NCBI GenBank assembly: GCA_036489765.1
Contig: DASXFE010000059.1
Coordinates: forward strand, 1 to 64,000
Direction: 5' to 3'
Origin: DATARH01 sp036489765
GTDB lineage: Bacteria; Pseudomonadota; Alphaproteobacteria; ATCC43930; CGMCC-115725
Length of the DNA stretch: 64,000 nt
Of this stretch, positions 26,949 through 34,430 are shown piece by piece. The notes beneath the pieces are model-generated. The model was not told where the DNA came from, made no database searches, and saw only the letters and a list, made by a program, of their open reading frames with translations. Positions within the stretch are counted from its first letter, which is position 1; every line of letters starts with the position of its first letter. The translations under genes were made by a program, and so were the position numbers.

Positions 26949-27878
26949 TCAGGCGAAATGCGGCATGATCTCGGCCGCCATCACCTCGTGGGTTTCGCGG
27001 TCGTTGCGGTAGTCGCTGTTGATCAGCAGGTCGATACCGGCGTCCTTGTACTGGCCGATCAGATCGATCGCCTCGGTGACGGTGCCGACAAAGCCGCGGA
27101 GCGGGCCGCGCGCGGAGAGCCGCTCCCGCGTGGCGGCGACCGCGGCGCCGGTGCGGGCGATCAGCCAGCTGTTGTTGTGGGTCACCTCGATCGTCGCCGG
27201 ATCGCGCCTCGCGGCATCGCAGTGGCGGCGCAGCACGTCGAGCTTGTGCCGCACCGTCGCGACGTCGCCACCGATGTTGCAGAGGTCGCCCAGCCGCGCG
27301 ACCGCACGCAGCGTGAGCTGCTCGCCGCCCCCGGCGATCATCACCGGCGGATGCGGCTTTTGCACCGGCTTCGGTTCGAGGACCGCATCTCTGGCCTGGA
27401 AGTAGCGGCCGCCGAAGGTGGTGCGCGGCTGCGACCACATCGCGAGGATCAGGCGGACCGCCTCTTCCATCTGGCGGATGCGGACGGCCGGGCGCTCCGG
27501 AAAGTCCCAGCCGTATTGTCGGTACTCGGTCTCGAAATACCCGGCGCCGATGCCGAGGGTCAGGCGGCCGCGGCTGATGATGTCGACGCTCGCGGCGATC
27601 TTGGCGAGATGCGCCGGATTGCGGTAGCCGACCGAGGTCGCCAGCGTCGCGAGGCGGATATGGTTTGTCACCACGGCCAGGGCCGAGAGCGCCGTCCAGC
27701 CCTCGATAAACGGCTCGTCCGCCTCGCCGACGCCGGGGATCTGGATCAGGTGATCCATGACCGACAGCCAGTCGAACCCACGGTTTTCGGCCCATAAGGC
27801 CTTTTCCTTGAGGCCGTCGAACGCCTCGTCAGGTTTGCCGCTGTAGATCCATGACGGGCTGTGGATGCCGAATTTCAT
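26949..27878 (-). CDS. LLM-class flavin/F420-dependent oxidoreductase
   Basis: A 309-residue luciferase-like protein. Landmarks are AENRGFDWLSVMDHLIQIPGV, IRLATLATSVGYRNPAHLAKI, GRLTLGIGAGYFETEYRQYG and KPVQKPHPPVMIAGGGEQLTL. The substrate is unknown; this branch is often annotated F420-dependent, but FMN use is equally possible in proteobacteria. The ATG at 27878 has GGAG eight bases upstream. It leads the minus-strand LLM, aldo/keto reductase and molybdoenzyme unit and diverges from a second LLM gene across a 99-base promoter region. Confidence 0.88.
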   Translation of the reverse strand: MKFGIHSPSWIYSGKPDEAFDGLKEKALWAENRGFDWLSVMDHLIQIPGVGEADEPFIEGWTALSALAVVTNHIRLATLATSVGYRNPAHLAKIAASVDIISRGRLTLGIGAGYFETEYRQYGWDFPERPAVRIRQMEEAVRLILAMWSQPRTTFGGRYFQARDAVLEPKPVQKPHPPVMIAGGGEQLTLRAVARLGDLCNIGGDVATVRHKLDVLRRHCDAARRDPATIEVTHNNSWLIARTGAAVAATRERLSARGPLRGFVGTVTEAIDLIGQYKDAGIDLLINSDYRNDRETHEVMAAEIMPHFA

Positions 27879-27977
27879 CACTCGTCTCCGTTCCGCATCT
27901 TGCCGACATTGCCACCTTTGGTGGACGGCGTGGCCAAATAAGGTTAAGCGGGCTACAGCGTTCGTGGGGAGGAATTC

Positions 27978-28850
27978 ATGACCGTTCGATTTTCCTGCCG
28001 CTGCCCCAACACCGATTATCTCGGCTTCGAGGCCTCGCCCGAGGCGATCGTCGCCGCGGCGAAAAAGGCGGAAGAGCTCGGCTACGACGCGATCTTCGCC
28101 AACGACCACATCATCGTCGGCAGCGACACGCGCTCGGCGCCGTGGACGAATTGCTACGACCCGCTCGTCGCGCTCGCCTACATGGGCGCCGCGACGAGCC
28201 GGATCCGGATCGGCGTCTCGGTGCTGATCGTGCCGTACCGCAACCCGATCGCGACGGCAAAGGCGCTGGCGACGATCGATCGGATGTCGGGCGGACGCCT
28301 CATCGCCGGGGTGGGTGTCGGGTGGAACGAGAGCGAATACGGCGCCCTCGGCGTGCCGTGGGAACACCGCGGCGCGCGGACCAACGAGTATCTGCGCGTC
28401 TGGCAGGCCTGCTGGGGTCCGGACAAGGTGTCGTTCGACGGCAAGTTCGTGCAGTTCGCGGAGATGTTCGTCAGCCCCAAGCCGCTGCAGCAGCCGCACC
28501 CTCCATTCTGGAGCGGCGGCTTCAGCGACGGGGCGATGCGCCGTGCGGCCCGGTTCTCGGACGTGTGGCAGCCGACCCCGATGAAGGCCGAGGATCTCGT
28601 CGAGCGGATGGGCGCCCTGAAGAAGGCGAGCGATGCGATCGGCCGCGCCACGCCGCCGGAAACCCGCATGAGCTTCCGTGTCGATTTCGGCAAGTCCAGC
28701 GCCGCCGATGTCGTCGCCGACCTCACGCGCTATCGCGGGACGGCGCGTCTCGACGCGTTCCAGGTCAATTTCCACGGCAACCGCGACCTGGCCATGCTGC
28801 TCGAATCGATGGAGCGGTTCATGGTCGAGGTGAAGCCGAAGGTCGGCTAA
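27978..28850 (+). CDS. LLM-class flavin/F420-dependent oxidoreductase
   Basis: A 290-residue luciferase-like oxidoreductase, distinct from its divergent neighbour. Features are FSCRCPNTDYLGFEASPE, AEELGYDAIFANDHIIVG, IRIGVSVLIVPYRNPIATAK, GGRLIAGVGVGWNESEYGALG and QQPHPPFWSGGFSDGAMRRA. A strong GGGGAGGAATTC RBS precedes the ATG at 27978. It is monocistronic, ending 32 bases from the stop of the convergent TrmO-like gene. The paired divergent LLM genes may be regulated together from the shared intergenic region. Confidence 0.87.
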   Translation: MTVRFSCRCPNTDYLGFEASPEAIVAAAKKAEELGYDAIFANDHIIVGSDTRSAPWTNCYDPLVALAYMGAATSRIRIGVSVLIVPYRNPIATAKALATIDRMSGGRLIAGVGVGWNESEYGALGVPWEHRGARTNEYLRVWQACWGPDKVSFDGKFVQFAEMFVSPKPLQQPHPPFWSGGFSDGAMRRAARFSDVWQPTPMKAEDLVERMGALKKASDAIGRATPPETRMSFRVDFGKSSAADVVADLTRYRGTARLDAFQVNFHGNRDLAMLLESMERFMVEVKPKVG

Positions 28851-28882
28851 CCGAAGTCGTGATCCGCCTTCCGGGATGACGA

Positions 28883-29335
28883 CTAAGTGTGGTGCGCGCC
28901 GTGCTCCGGCTTCAGGTCGAGGAGCGGCGTTCCGTCGAGACAGTCGAGGCCGCGCACCTTTATCTCCAATCCCTCCACCGAAACCAGCTCGACAATCGAC
29001 GAGGCGATCGGGTTCGGGCGGAGGGGCGAGCGGAGGGCGAAAGTGCCTTTGACCGGGCGCTGGAACGGGGCTTGGAGGGCGAGGTCGCGGCGGGCGCGGT
29101 TCATCCAGTAGAGGACCTGGACGCGTTTGTGGTCGGCGAGGCCGGTGAGGCCTTCGCGCCAGCGCTCGTCGATGGTGATCGTGCAGATCGGGCCGTCGGG
29201 GCGACCCTGGCGCGGGCAGTCCTCGCGGCGGGTCCACGGCGTGTGGATCGTGCCGATGAAATAGAGCCCGGCATCGGTCGCGGCCGGCAGTTCGACCGCA
29301 ACCTCGCCGGGCCGGATCGGGCTCTCGTCAGCCAA
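28883..29335 (-). CDS. TrmO-like (TsaA domain) tRNA methyltransferase family protein
   Basis: A 150-residue single TsaA-domain protein. TrmO methylates N6-threonylcarbamoyladenosine at tRNA position 37 with SAM. Core motifs are YFIGTIHTPWTRREDCPRQG, LYWMNRARRDLA, FALRSPLRPNPIASSIVELV and VRGLDCLDGTPLLDLKPE. It lacks the extra C-terminal domain of E. coli TrmO, as do many short family members. The start is a TTG at 29335 that overlaps the aminotransferase stop by 8 bases, so it is translated by coupling. Its location at the end of a catabolic cluster raises the possibility of a non-tRNA substrate, but nothing in the sequence proves this. Confidence 0.82.
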   Translation of the reverse strand: MADESPIRPGEVAVELPAATDAGLYFIGTIHTPWTRREDCPRQGRPDGPICTITIDERWREGLTGLADHKRVQVLYWMNRARRDLALQAPFQRPVKGTFALRSPLRPNPIASSIVELVSVEGLEIKVRGLDCLDGTPLLDLKPEHGAHHT

Positions 29336-30713
29336 GGTCGAGCGTGGCGATGGCGCGGCCGAGGGTGTCGACGATGCGGTCGCATTCGGCCTTGGTGATC
29401 ACGAGCGGCGGGCAGATCGCGATCGTGGTGCCGTATTGCCGGCCCCCGCCCGAGCGGCCGACGATCACCCCGTGATCCCGGCAGTAATCGATGACGCCGG
29501 CCATCTGCGCGCCGTCGAGCTGCTCCTTGGTCGCCCGGTCCTTGACCAGCTCGACGCCGATCAGGAGGCCCTTGCCGCGGACGTCGCCGACCGCCTTGTG
29601 GCTCGCGAGGGTGCGCAGCCCATCGAGCAGATAGGCGCCGGTATGGGCCGCGCGCTGCGGCAGGCGCTCCTCGTCGAGGATCTCGATGTTGCGCAGCGCG
29701 ACCGCGGCGGCGACCGGGTGACCGCCATAGGTGTTGACTTGCGCGACCTGCCGGTTCGACGCCGGGTCGCCGTAGAAGCTGTCGAAGACCTTGTTTTTGA
29801 CGACGGTCGCGGCGATCGGCTGATAGGCGCTGGAGATGCCCTTGGCGATCGCGATGATGTCGGGCGACACGCCGTAATGCTGGTGGGCGAACCACTTGCC
29901 GGTGCGGCCGAACCCGTTGATGACCTCGTCGATGTGGAGGAGCAGGCCGTATTTGCGGCACAGCTTCTCGACCTCGGGCAGGTATTCGTCGGGCGGCACG
30001 GCGACGCCGACGCCGCTCATCACCGGCTCGACGATGACTTCGGCCACGGTCTCGGGGCCCTCGCCGAGGATCGTCGTCTCCATGTTCTTGACGCAGGCGA
30101 GGCCGCAGCTCGGATAGCTGAGGCCGAACGGGCAGCGGTAGCAGTAGGGCGGCGCGACATGCACGAAATCGCCCGAGTACGGCTCGAACTTGGCCTTGCG
30201 CTCGCCCATCCCGCCGGCGTCGAGCGTCGCGAGCGTCGTGCCGTGATAGGCGTAGTAGCGGCTCACGGTCTTGAAGCGGTATTCGCCCGGGTATTCGTGC
30301 TTCATGTATTGCCGGGCGATCTTGAACCCTGCCTCGTTGGCCTCGGAGCCCGAGTTGACGAAATAGGTGTGATGGTCGCCGCCCATCAGCCCGTTGATCT
30401 TCTCGGCGAGCGCCGCGGCGGGCACGTTCATCGCCGTGTGCGGGAAGTAGGAGAGCTGGCGCATCTGGTCTGCGGCGACCTCGGCCAATTCGGTGCGGCC
30501 ATAGCCGATATTGACGCACCACAGGCCCGCCATGCCGTCGAGATATTCGGTGCCGTCGGCATCGACGATCGTCGAGCCCGAGGCATGGGTGACGACGAGC
30601 TGCTTCTCCTCCAGTGTCTTGTGCTGGACGATCGGGTGCAGGACGCTGCCGAGATCCCGGTGGACGACCGCCTCGCGGATCGCGGGGTCGGGGGCGTTGG
30701 ACAGCAGCGACAT
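29328..30713 (-). CDS. Class III (omega-amino acid:pyruvate type) aminotransferase
   Basis: A 461-residue PLP-dependent aminotransferase. PLP-lysine is Lys291 in AIAKGISSAYQPI, the ring-nitrogen Asp262 lies in LLLHIDEVINGFGRTG, and the phosphate-binding VNSGSEANE is near 119-127. A cysteine-rich insert (PYCYRCPFGLSYPSCGLAC, ~189-207) recalls taurine- or omega-amino acid:pyruvate aminotransferases. Such enzymes convert beta-alanine, GABA or related amines to semialdehydes. It lies downstream of the deacetylase-like and amidase genes, which fits a final transamination step in amide or ureide breakdown; the dehydrogenase at 22024 could take the product. The ATG at 30713 was selected from longer in-frame sequence that overlaps the upstream gene. 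Confidence 0.9.
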   Translation of the reverse strand: MSLLSNAPDPAIREAVVHRDLGSVLHPIVQHKTLEEKQLVVTHASGSTIVDADGTEYLDGMAGLWCVNIGYGRTELAEVAADQMRQLSYFPHTAMNVPAAALAEKINGLMGGDHHTYFVNSGSEANEAGFKIARQYMKHEYPGEYRFKTVSRYYAYHGTTLATLDAGGMGERKAKFEPYSGDFVHVAPPYCYRCPFGLSYPSCGLACVKNMETTILGEGPETVAEVIVEPVMSGVGVAVPPDEYLPEVEKLCRKYGLLLHIDEVINGFGRTGKWFAHQHYGVSPDIIAIAKGISSAYQPIAATVVKNKVFDSFYGDPASNRQVAQVNTYGGHPVAAAVALRNIEILDEERLPQRAAHTGAYLLDGLRTLASHKAVGDVRGKGLLIGVELVKDRATKEQLDGAQMAGVIDYCRDHGVIVGRSGGGRQYGTTIAICPPLVITKAECDRIVDTLGRAIATLDLG

Positions 30714-30754
30714 GAGGGCCTCGCGAGATACGGGTGGAGCGGGGTGCTGGCCGC

Positions 30755-32647
30755 CTAGCCCCGGGCTTTGCGCTCGGCGCTCCAGGCGGCGACCTGATCG
30801 TAATAATTGGCGAGATAATACTCCGCGATGTCGTCGGCCGTCGTGTTCCAAACGCCGTCGTGGCCGAGGATGTAGCGAAGCGCCTCGTCGAGGTGCCTCG
30901 CGGCGTTGGGGCGGCCGATATTGTGCGGGTGCAACGACAGGCACATGACCCGCCCGCTCTCCGCGCCCTCGCGGTAGAGCGTGTCGAACTGGTCCTTGAT
31001 CATCTGCGCGAAGTAGTCGGCCTCGCGGTTCCAGGCGAGCACGCCGGCATCGTTGGTCTGGCCGGTATAGGGGACGTAGATGAATTTCTGGCCGCCGCGC
31101 ACATTGATCGGCCAAGGCTGGTCGTCGATGATCCATGAGGTGTGATAGAGGCAGCCGGCCTCCGCCATCAGGTCGTCGGTGCGGACCGTGTACCCCGCGC
31201 CGCCGCCGAGGCGGCCCTTCAGCCGCTTGCCGGTCATCTCTTTCAGATGCGTGACGAAATCCTGCCAGTAGGCGCGCTCCTCGTCCTCGGTCAGGTCGTA
31301 GATCGGGCGGCTGTTGTAGAGCCCGTGCGCCATGTAGTCCCAATCGGCCGCGACCATCGCATCCTTGATCTCGGGAAAATGGTCGAGGAGCTCGAGGTTG
31401 AGGCAGCAGCAGGCGCGCACCTTGTGCTTGTTGAGGATGTCGAGCATCCGCCAGAACCCGACGCGGTTGCCGTAATCCATCCGCGCGTAATGCGGGATGT
31501 CGGGCTGCGACGGCCTGTTCTCCGGCAGGTACTCGAAAAACTCCATGTTGGGCGCGACCCAAAACGCGACGCGCGCGTCGTTGGGCCATTTGATGACGGG
31601 GCGGTCGTTGATCGGGGCGTAGTCGAAGCGGCCGGGTGGCAAGGGTTTGGCCGTGGCATCACTACCATCCCGCCCTCCCCCCGGATGCGAGAGGGTTGGG
31701 GTGGGGGTGACGGCTGGGGCGGTGCTGCCCCTCACGAACCACTCGACGATCTCCCCTCCCGTCGCTTTCCACACGCCGCCGTGGGCGCAGATGTGGCCCA
31801 GCACCTCGTCGAGGTGCCGGATGCGCCAGGGCTGGCCCATGATCCAGGGGTGCAGGTGGAGCACCATCATCCGGCCGGTCGCGGCGCCATCGGCGTAGAG
31901 GCCGTCGAACCACTCGCGCCATAAGAGATTGGTTTCGTTGATCGTGCGGCGTCCGTGGAGGTGGATGTAGTTGTCGTCGAGATAGGCGTTGACGCCGAGC
32001 GAGATGAGCTCGCCGGTTTTTGGCGTCATCTTGTAGGGCTGCTCGTCGTTGCCCCAGTCGCAGACATAGCGGATGCCCTCGGCGGCGAGCAGGTTCGGCG
32101 TGTTCGGCGTCTCCTGGAAGTCGGGGCCGCTCCAGCCGATCGGGCGGGTGCCGGTGGCGGCTTCGACCGCGGCGATCGAGGCGCGGATGTACTCGCGCTC
32201 CTCGTCCTTCGACATGCCGATGTGGATGATCCGGCGGCGTGACAGGCCGTGGGCGATGAACTCGGCGCCGCGCTTGCGGCCTTCCTCGACGAGGATCGGG
32301 TAGTGGCCGGCGACGGCCTTGTCCAAGGCGAGAGTCGGCTTGATGGCGTATTTGTCGAGGAGCGCGAGGATGCGGAAGATGCCGACCCGGTTGCCGTATT
32401 CGTGGTTGCCCCAGCCGCCGATATCGGGAAATTGCGGCTGGTTGCCGGTCCACAGCCCCTCCGGCCCGCCATTCGGGCTGACCGGCAGCGGCGTGCCGGG
32501 CGGGACCTCCCAATCCCAATGCTCGAGGTTGACGATGACGGCGAGCGCCACCCGGGCGTCGCCCGGCCAGCGTAGCACCGGGCGGGTGACGATCGGCGAC
32601 CAGGGATAGAAATCCTGGTCCATCCCATAGGAGCGCTTTGCCGGCAT
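30755..32647 (-). CDS. Double polysaccharide-deacetylase/PuuE-like hydrolase, two domains joined by repeat-derived linker
   Basis: A 630-residue protein with two homologous NodB/PuuE-fold domains. Each starts with a matching block (PIVTRPVLRWPGDARVALAV at ~18-37; PINDRPVIKWPNDARVAFWV at ~345-364). Each has a GNRVG(I/F)(F/W)R motif, a HGL motif (133; 441), and an LHPxxxG(R/Q)P motif near its end (LHLHPWIMG ~263; LSLHPHNIG ~570). The family contains chitin-type deacetylases and the metal-independent allantoinase PuuE. The linker (~306-338) includes TPTPTLSHPGGGR, the translation of a dispersed repeat, so two neighbouring genes seem to have been fused. Its amidase, AllA-like and aminotransferase neighbours favour a cyclic amide or ureide substrate over a polysaccharide. 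Confidence 0.85.
   Translation of the reverse strand: MPAKRSYGMDQDFYPWSPIVTRPVLRWPGDARVALAVIVNLEHWDWEVPPGTPLPVSPNGGPEGLWTGNQPQFPDIGGWGNHEYGNRVGIFRILALLDKYAIKPTLALDKAVAGHYPILVEEGRKRGAEFIAHGLSRRRIIHIGMSKDEEREYIRASIAAVEAATGTRPIGWSGPDFQETPNTPNLLAAEGIRYVCDWGNDEQPYKMTPKTGELISLGVNAYLDDNYIHLHGRRTINETNLLWREWFDGLYADGAATGRMMVLHLHPWIMGQPWRIRHLDEVLGHICAHGGVWKATGGEIVEWFVRGSTAPAVTPTPTLSHPGGGRDGSDATAKPLPPGRFDYAPINDRPVIKWPNDARVAFWVAPNMEFFEYLPENRPSQPDIPHYARMDYGNRVGFWRMLDILNKHKVRACCCLNLELLDHFPEIKDAMVAADWDYMAHGLYNSRPIYDLTEDEERAYWQDFVTHLKEMTGKRLKGRLGGGAGYTVRTDDLMAEAGCLYHTSWIIDDQPWPINVRGGQKFIYVPYTGQTNDAGVLAWNREADYFAQMIKDQFDTLYREGAESGRVMCLSLHPHNIGRPNAARHLDEALRYILGHDGVWNTTADDIAEYYLANYYDQVAAWSAERKARG
31670..31708. 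repeat. Dispersed repeat fragment within coding sequence
   Basis: CCCGCCCTCCCCCCGGATGCG followed by AGAGGGTTGGGGTGGGGGT is the same family as 6348-6466. It encodes residues ~314-326 of the double deacetylase-like protein, exactly at the boundary between its two domains. Confidence 0.65.
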
Positions 32648-32673
32648 TGCTGCCTCCCGTGGCAGGTTTGGAC

Positions 32674-33234
32674 CTAGCGCTGGATCCCCGATGCGCCCGC
32701 CGGGACGTCGTAGAAGGCGAGGGTCATCGAGACGCTGGTGTAGTGGCCCATCAGGCAGATGACGTCGGTGACGCCGACATGGCCGAGCGCCTCGACCGCA
32801 CGGTCGTAAAGCCCCTTCGACACCCAGCGGGCGTTCGACAGGCAGACCGCCATCTCATAGACGACCTGCTCGCGCTTGTCGTCGAACGAGGTCGGGAGGC
32901 CGGACAGCATCGCCTCGACCTTCTCGGCCGGGAGGCCCATCTCCTTGCCGCGCCGCTCATGCGCGTTGGTCGGGTAGGCCGAGTGCCATTTGCTGTTGAT
33001 GATGACGACAGCGATCTCGCGTTCGCGCTCGGTCAGCGAGTAGCTGCCCGCGTGGAAATGTCCGCCGAACGGCGCGGCGACCTTCGCGAGCTTGGGGTTG
33101 TGCACCCAGATCTTGTTGGGCCCGCCGAGCGGCCCGCGGGTCTTGACCGCGAAGTCGTAGGCTTCCTTCTGCTCCGGGGTCATCTGGTCGTAGGGGATTT
33201 CGGCATAGCGGCCGAAGGTCGGGGTTTCGGGCAT
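32674..33234 (-). CDS. Carboxymuconolactone decarboxylase/AhpD-fold family protein
   Basis: A 186-residue CMD-family protein. The family region is REREIAVVIINSKWHSAYPTNAHERRGKEMGLP, followed by YEMAVCLSNARWVSKGLYDRAVEALG and VTDVICLMGHYTSVSMTLAFYDVP. No CxxC thiol pair is present, so it is not an AhpD peroxidase. Proteins of this group are common in catabolic clusters and are often of unknown function. Here it lies 26 bases upstream of the double deacetylase-like gene on the same strand. The start at 33234 was chosen because in-frame sequence upstream is palindromic repeat, not protein. Confidence 0.83.
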   Translation of the reverse strand: MPETPTFGRYAEIPYDQMTPEQKEAYDFAVKTRGPLGGPNKIWVHNPKLAKVAAPFGGHFHAGSYSLTEREREIAVVIINSKWHSAYPTNAHERRGKEMGLPAEKVEAMLSGLPTSFDDKREQVVYEMAVCLSNARWVSKGLYDRAVEALGHVGVTDVICLMGHYTSVSMTLAFYDVPAGASGIQR

Positions 33235-33258
33235 GTGTTTCTCACCATGGGTTGGACT

Positions 33259-33353
33259 GTCATTGCGAGGAGCCGGAGGCGAGGTGGCAATCGCGATGGG
33301 AGGAGCCTCCTGCGGAACGAGATTGCCGCGTCGCTGTCGCTCCTCGCAATGAC
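33259..33353. repeat. Palindromic repeat (GTCATTGCGAGGAGC), best-preserved copy
   Basis: A perfect 15-base inverted repeat, GTCATTGCGAGGAGC (33259-33273) and GCTCCTCGCAATGAC (33339-33353). The inner elements GGTGGCAATCGCGATGGGAGG and GAGATTGCCGCGTCGC are also partly complementary. It separates the BNR-repeat gene from the decarboxylase-like gene. Confidence 0.85.
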
Positions 33354-33364
33354 GGCGGAGCGGC

Positions 33365-34399
33365 TCAGCCGCGGGCGAGGGCGTAGATCTGGAAGCCGTC
33401 GGGCGGCGGCGGAAGCTGGGTCCAGCTTTCGCCGGAATCGCGGCTGTTCCACACCTCGCCGCCATTCGTCGCGCACGACATCAGGTTCGGGCGATGCTCG
33501 TCGAAGGCGACCTTGAACATCGTGTGCGGCACCGGGCCGCCGACATCGACCTGGGTCCAGCTGTCGCCGCCGTCGCGGCTGTGGAGGAGGATGCCGAGGT
33601 CGCTGATAAAGCCGGAGCCGGCGGCGATCCACATGTGGCGCGGGTTGCCGGGGACCTCGCGGATGTCACGGCAATAGATCTGGCCCTTGGCGTTGAGCGG
33701 CTCGAGCGGCACGTGGGTCCAATGGTCGCCGGCGTCACCGCTTTTCCACATCCCCGCGCGGGCGATGCCGAATACGGTGCCGGGGCGCCAGCGGCTCGCC
33801 AGCACGCCGTGCATATCGCACATGTCGTCGTTGATGTACTGGCCGTGGCTCAGGTTCTCCCAGTGCTCGCCGCCGTCGGTCGAACGGATCGTGCCGCCGA
33901 CCTCGATCGCGCCGTAGAGGTGGTCAGGCTCGCTGGCGCTGGCATCGAGCATCAGCACGCGCTTCGCCGGGTTGGACCCGGGGCCGGTGGTGATGTCGGG
34001 GAAGCGGACGTTGACCGGCAGGCGGGTCCAATGCTCGCCGGAATCGTCGCTGCGATAGACCTCGCTGTTCTCGGATCCGATCAGGATCACATCGGGGTTG
34101 TGCGGGTGGAACAGGATCGACCAGATCGGCAGGCCGTGGTCGGGGAGCTCGACCTTTTCCCAGTGCTTGCCGTGGTCGTTGCTGCGGTAGGGGCCGTGCT
34201 GGGTGCCGGCGTAGATCACTTCCGGTTTGTGCGGGTGAACCGCGAGGGCGCGGACGGCCGGCGTCTCGGGCAGGCCTTTCTCAAGCTTTTTCCATTTGTT
34301 GTCGCCATCGGCGAGGCGGTAGAGGCCGGAATGGACGACGCGGCCGGTACCGGTCTCGCCGGCCAGCCCGCAATACAGATACGATTGTTGCTCTGCCAT
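33365..34399 (-). CDS. BNR/Asp-box beta-propeller protein (sialidase/sortilin-like fold)
   Basis: A 344-residue beta-propeller with at least six Asp-box repeats of the form SxDxGxxW: RSNDHGKHW, RSDDSGEHW, RSTDGGEHW, KSGDAGDHW, HSRDGGDSW and NSRDSGESW. No signal peptide is evident, so it is probably cytoplasmic. The fold serves exo-sialidases, photosystem assembly factors and other hydrolases or scaffolds, and no catalytic residue set could be assigned. It lies 31 bases downstream of the amidase gene with its own GGAGG RBS, inside the amide/ureide cluster, and may be a pathway hydrolase or lyase of unknown reaction. Confidence 0.85.
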   Translation of the reverse strand: MAEQQSYLYCGLAGETGTGRVVHSGLYRLADGDNKWKKLEKGLPETPAVRALAVHPHKPEVIYAGTQHGPYRSNDHGKHWEKVELPDHGLPIWSILFHPHNPDVILIGSENSEVYRSDDSGEHWTRLPVNVRFPDITTGPGSNPAKRVLMLDASASEPDHLYGAIEVGGTIRSTDGGEHWENLSHGQYINDDMCDMHGVLASRWRPGTVFGIARAGMWKSGDAGDHWTHVPLEPLNAKGQIYCRDIREVPGNPRHMWIAAGSGFISDLGILLHSRDGGDSWTQVDVGGPVPHTMFKVAFDEHRPNLMSCATNGGEVWNSRDSGESWTQLPPPPDGFQIYALARG

Positions 34400-34430
34400 G
34401 GGGTGCCTCCTTGGGAGTCTTGTCGGGACC

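Noticed and set aside
27879..27977. Operator in the divergent LLM intergenic region (CCACC TTT GGTGG)
   Set aside because: The inverted arms are only five bases and could occur by chance; no flanking promoter elements could be placed confidently.
30755..32647. Cell-wall or chitin deacetylase
   Set aside because: No signal peptide and no NodB TFDDG motif; neighbours are amide and ureide enzymes, so a PuuE-like role is preferred though not proven.
33259..33353. CRISPR repeat or tRNA-like structure
   Set aside because: There is no regular spacing of direct repeats and no cloverleaf; the elements are scattered single palindromes.
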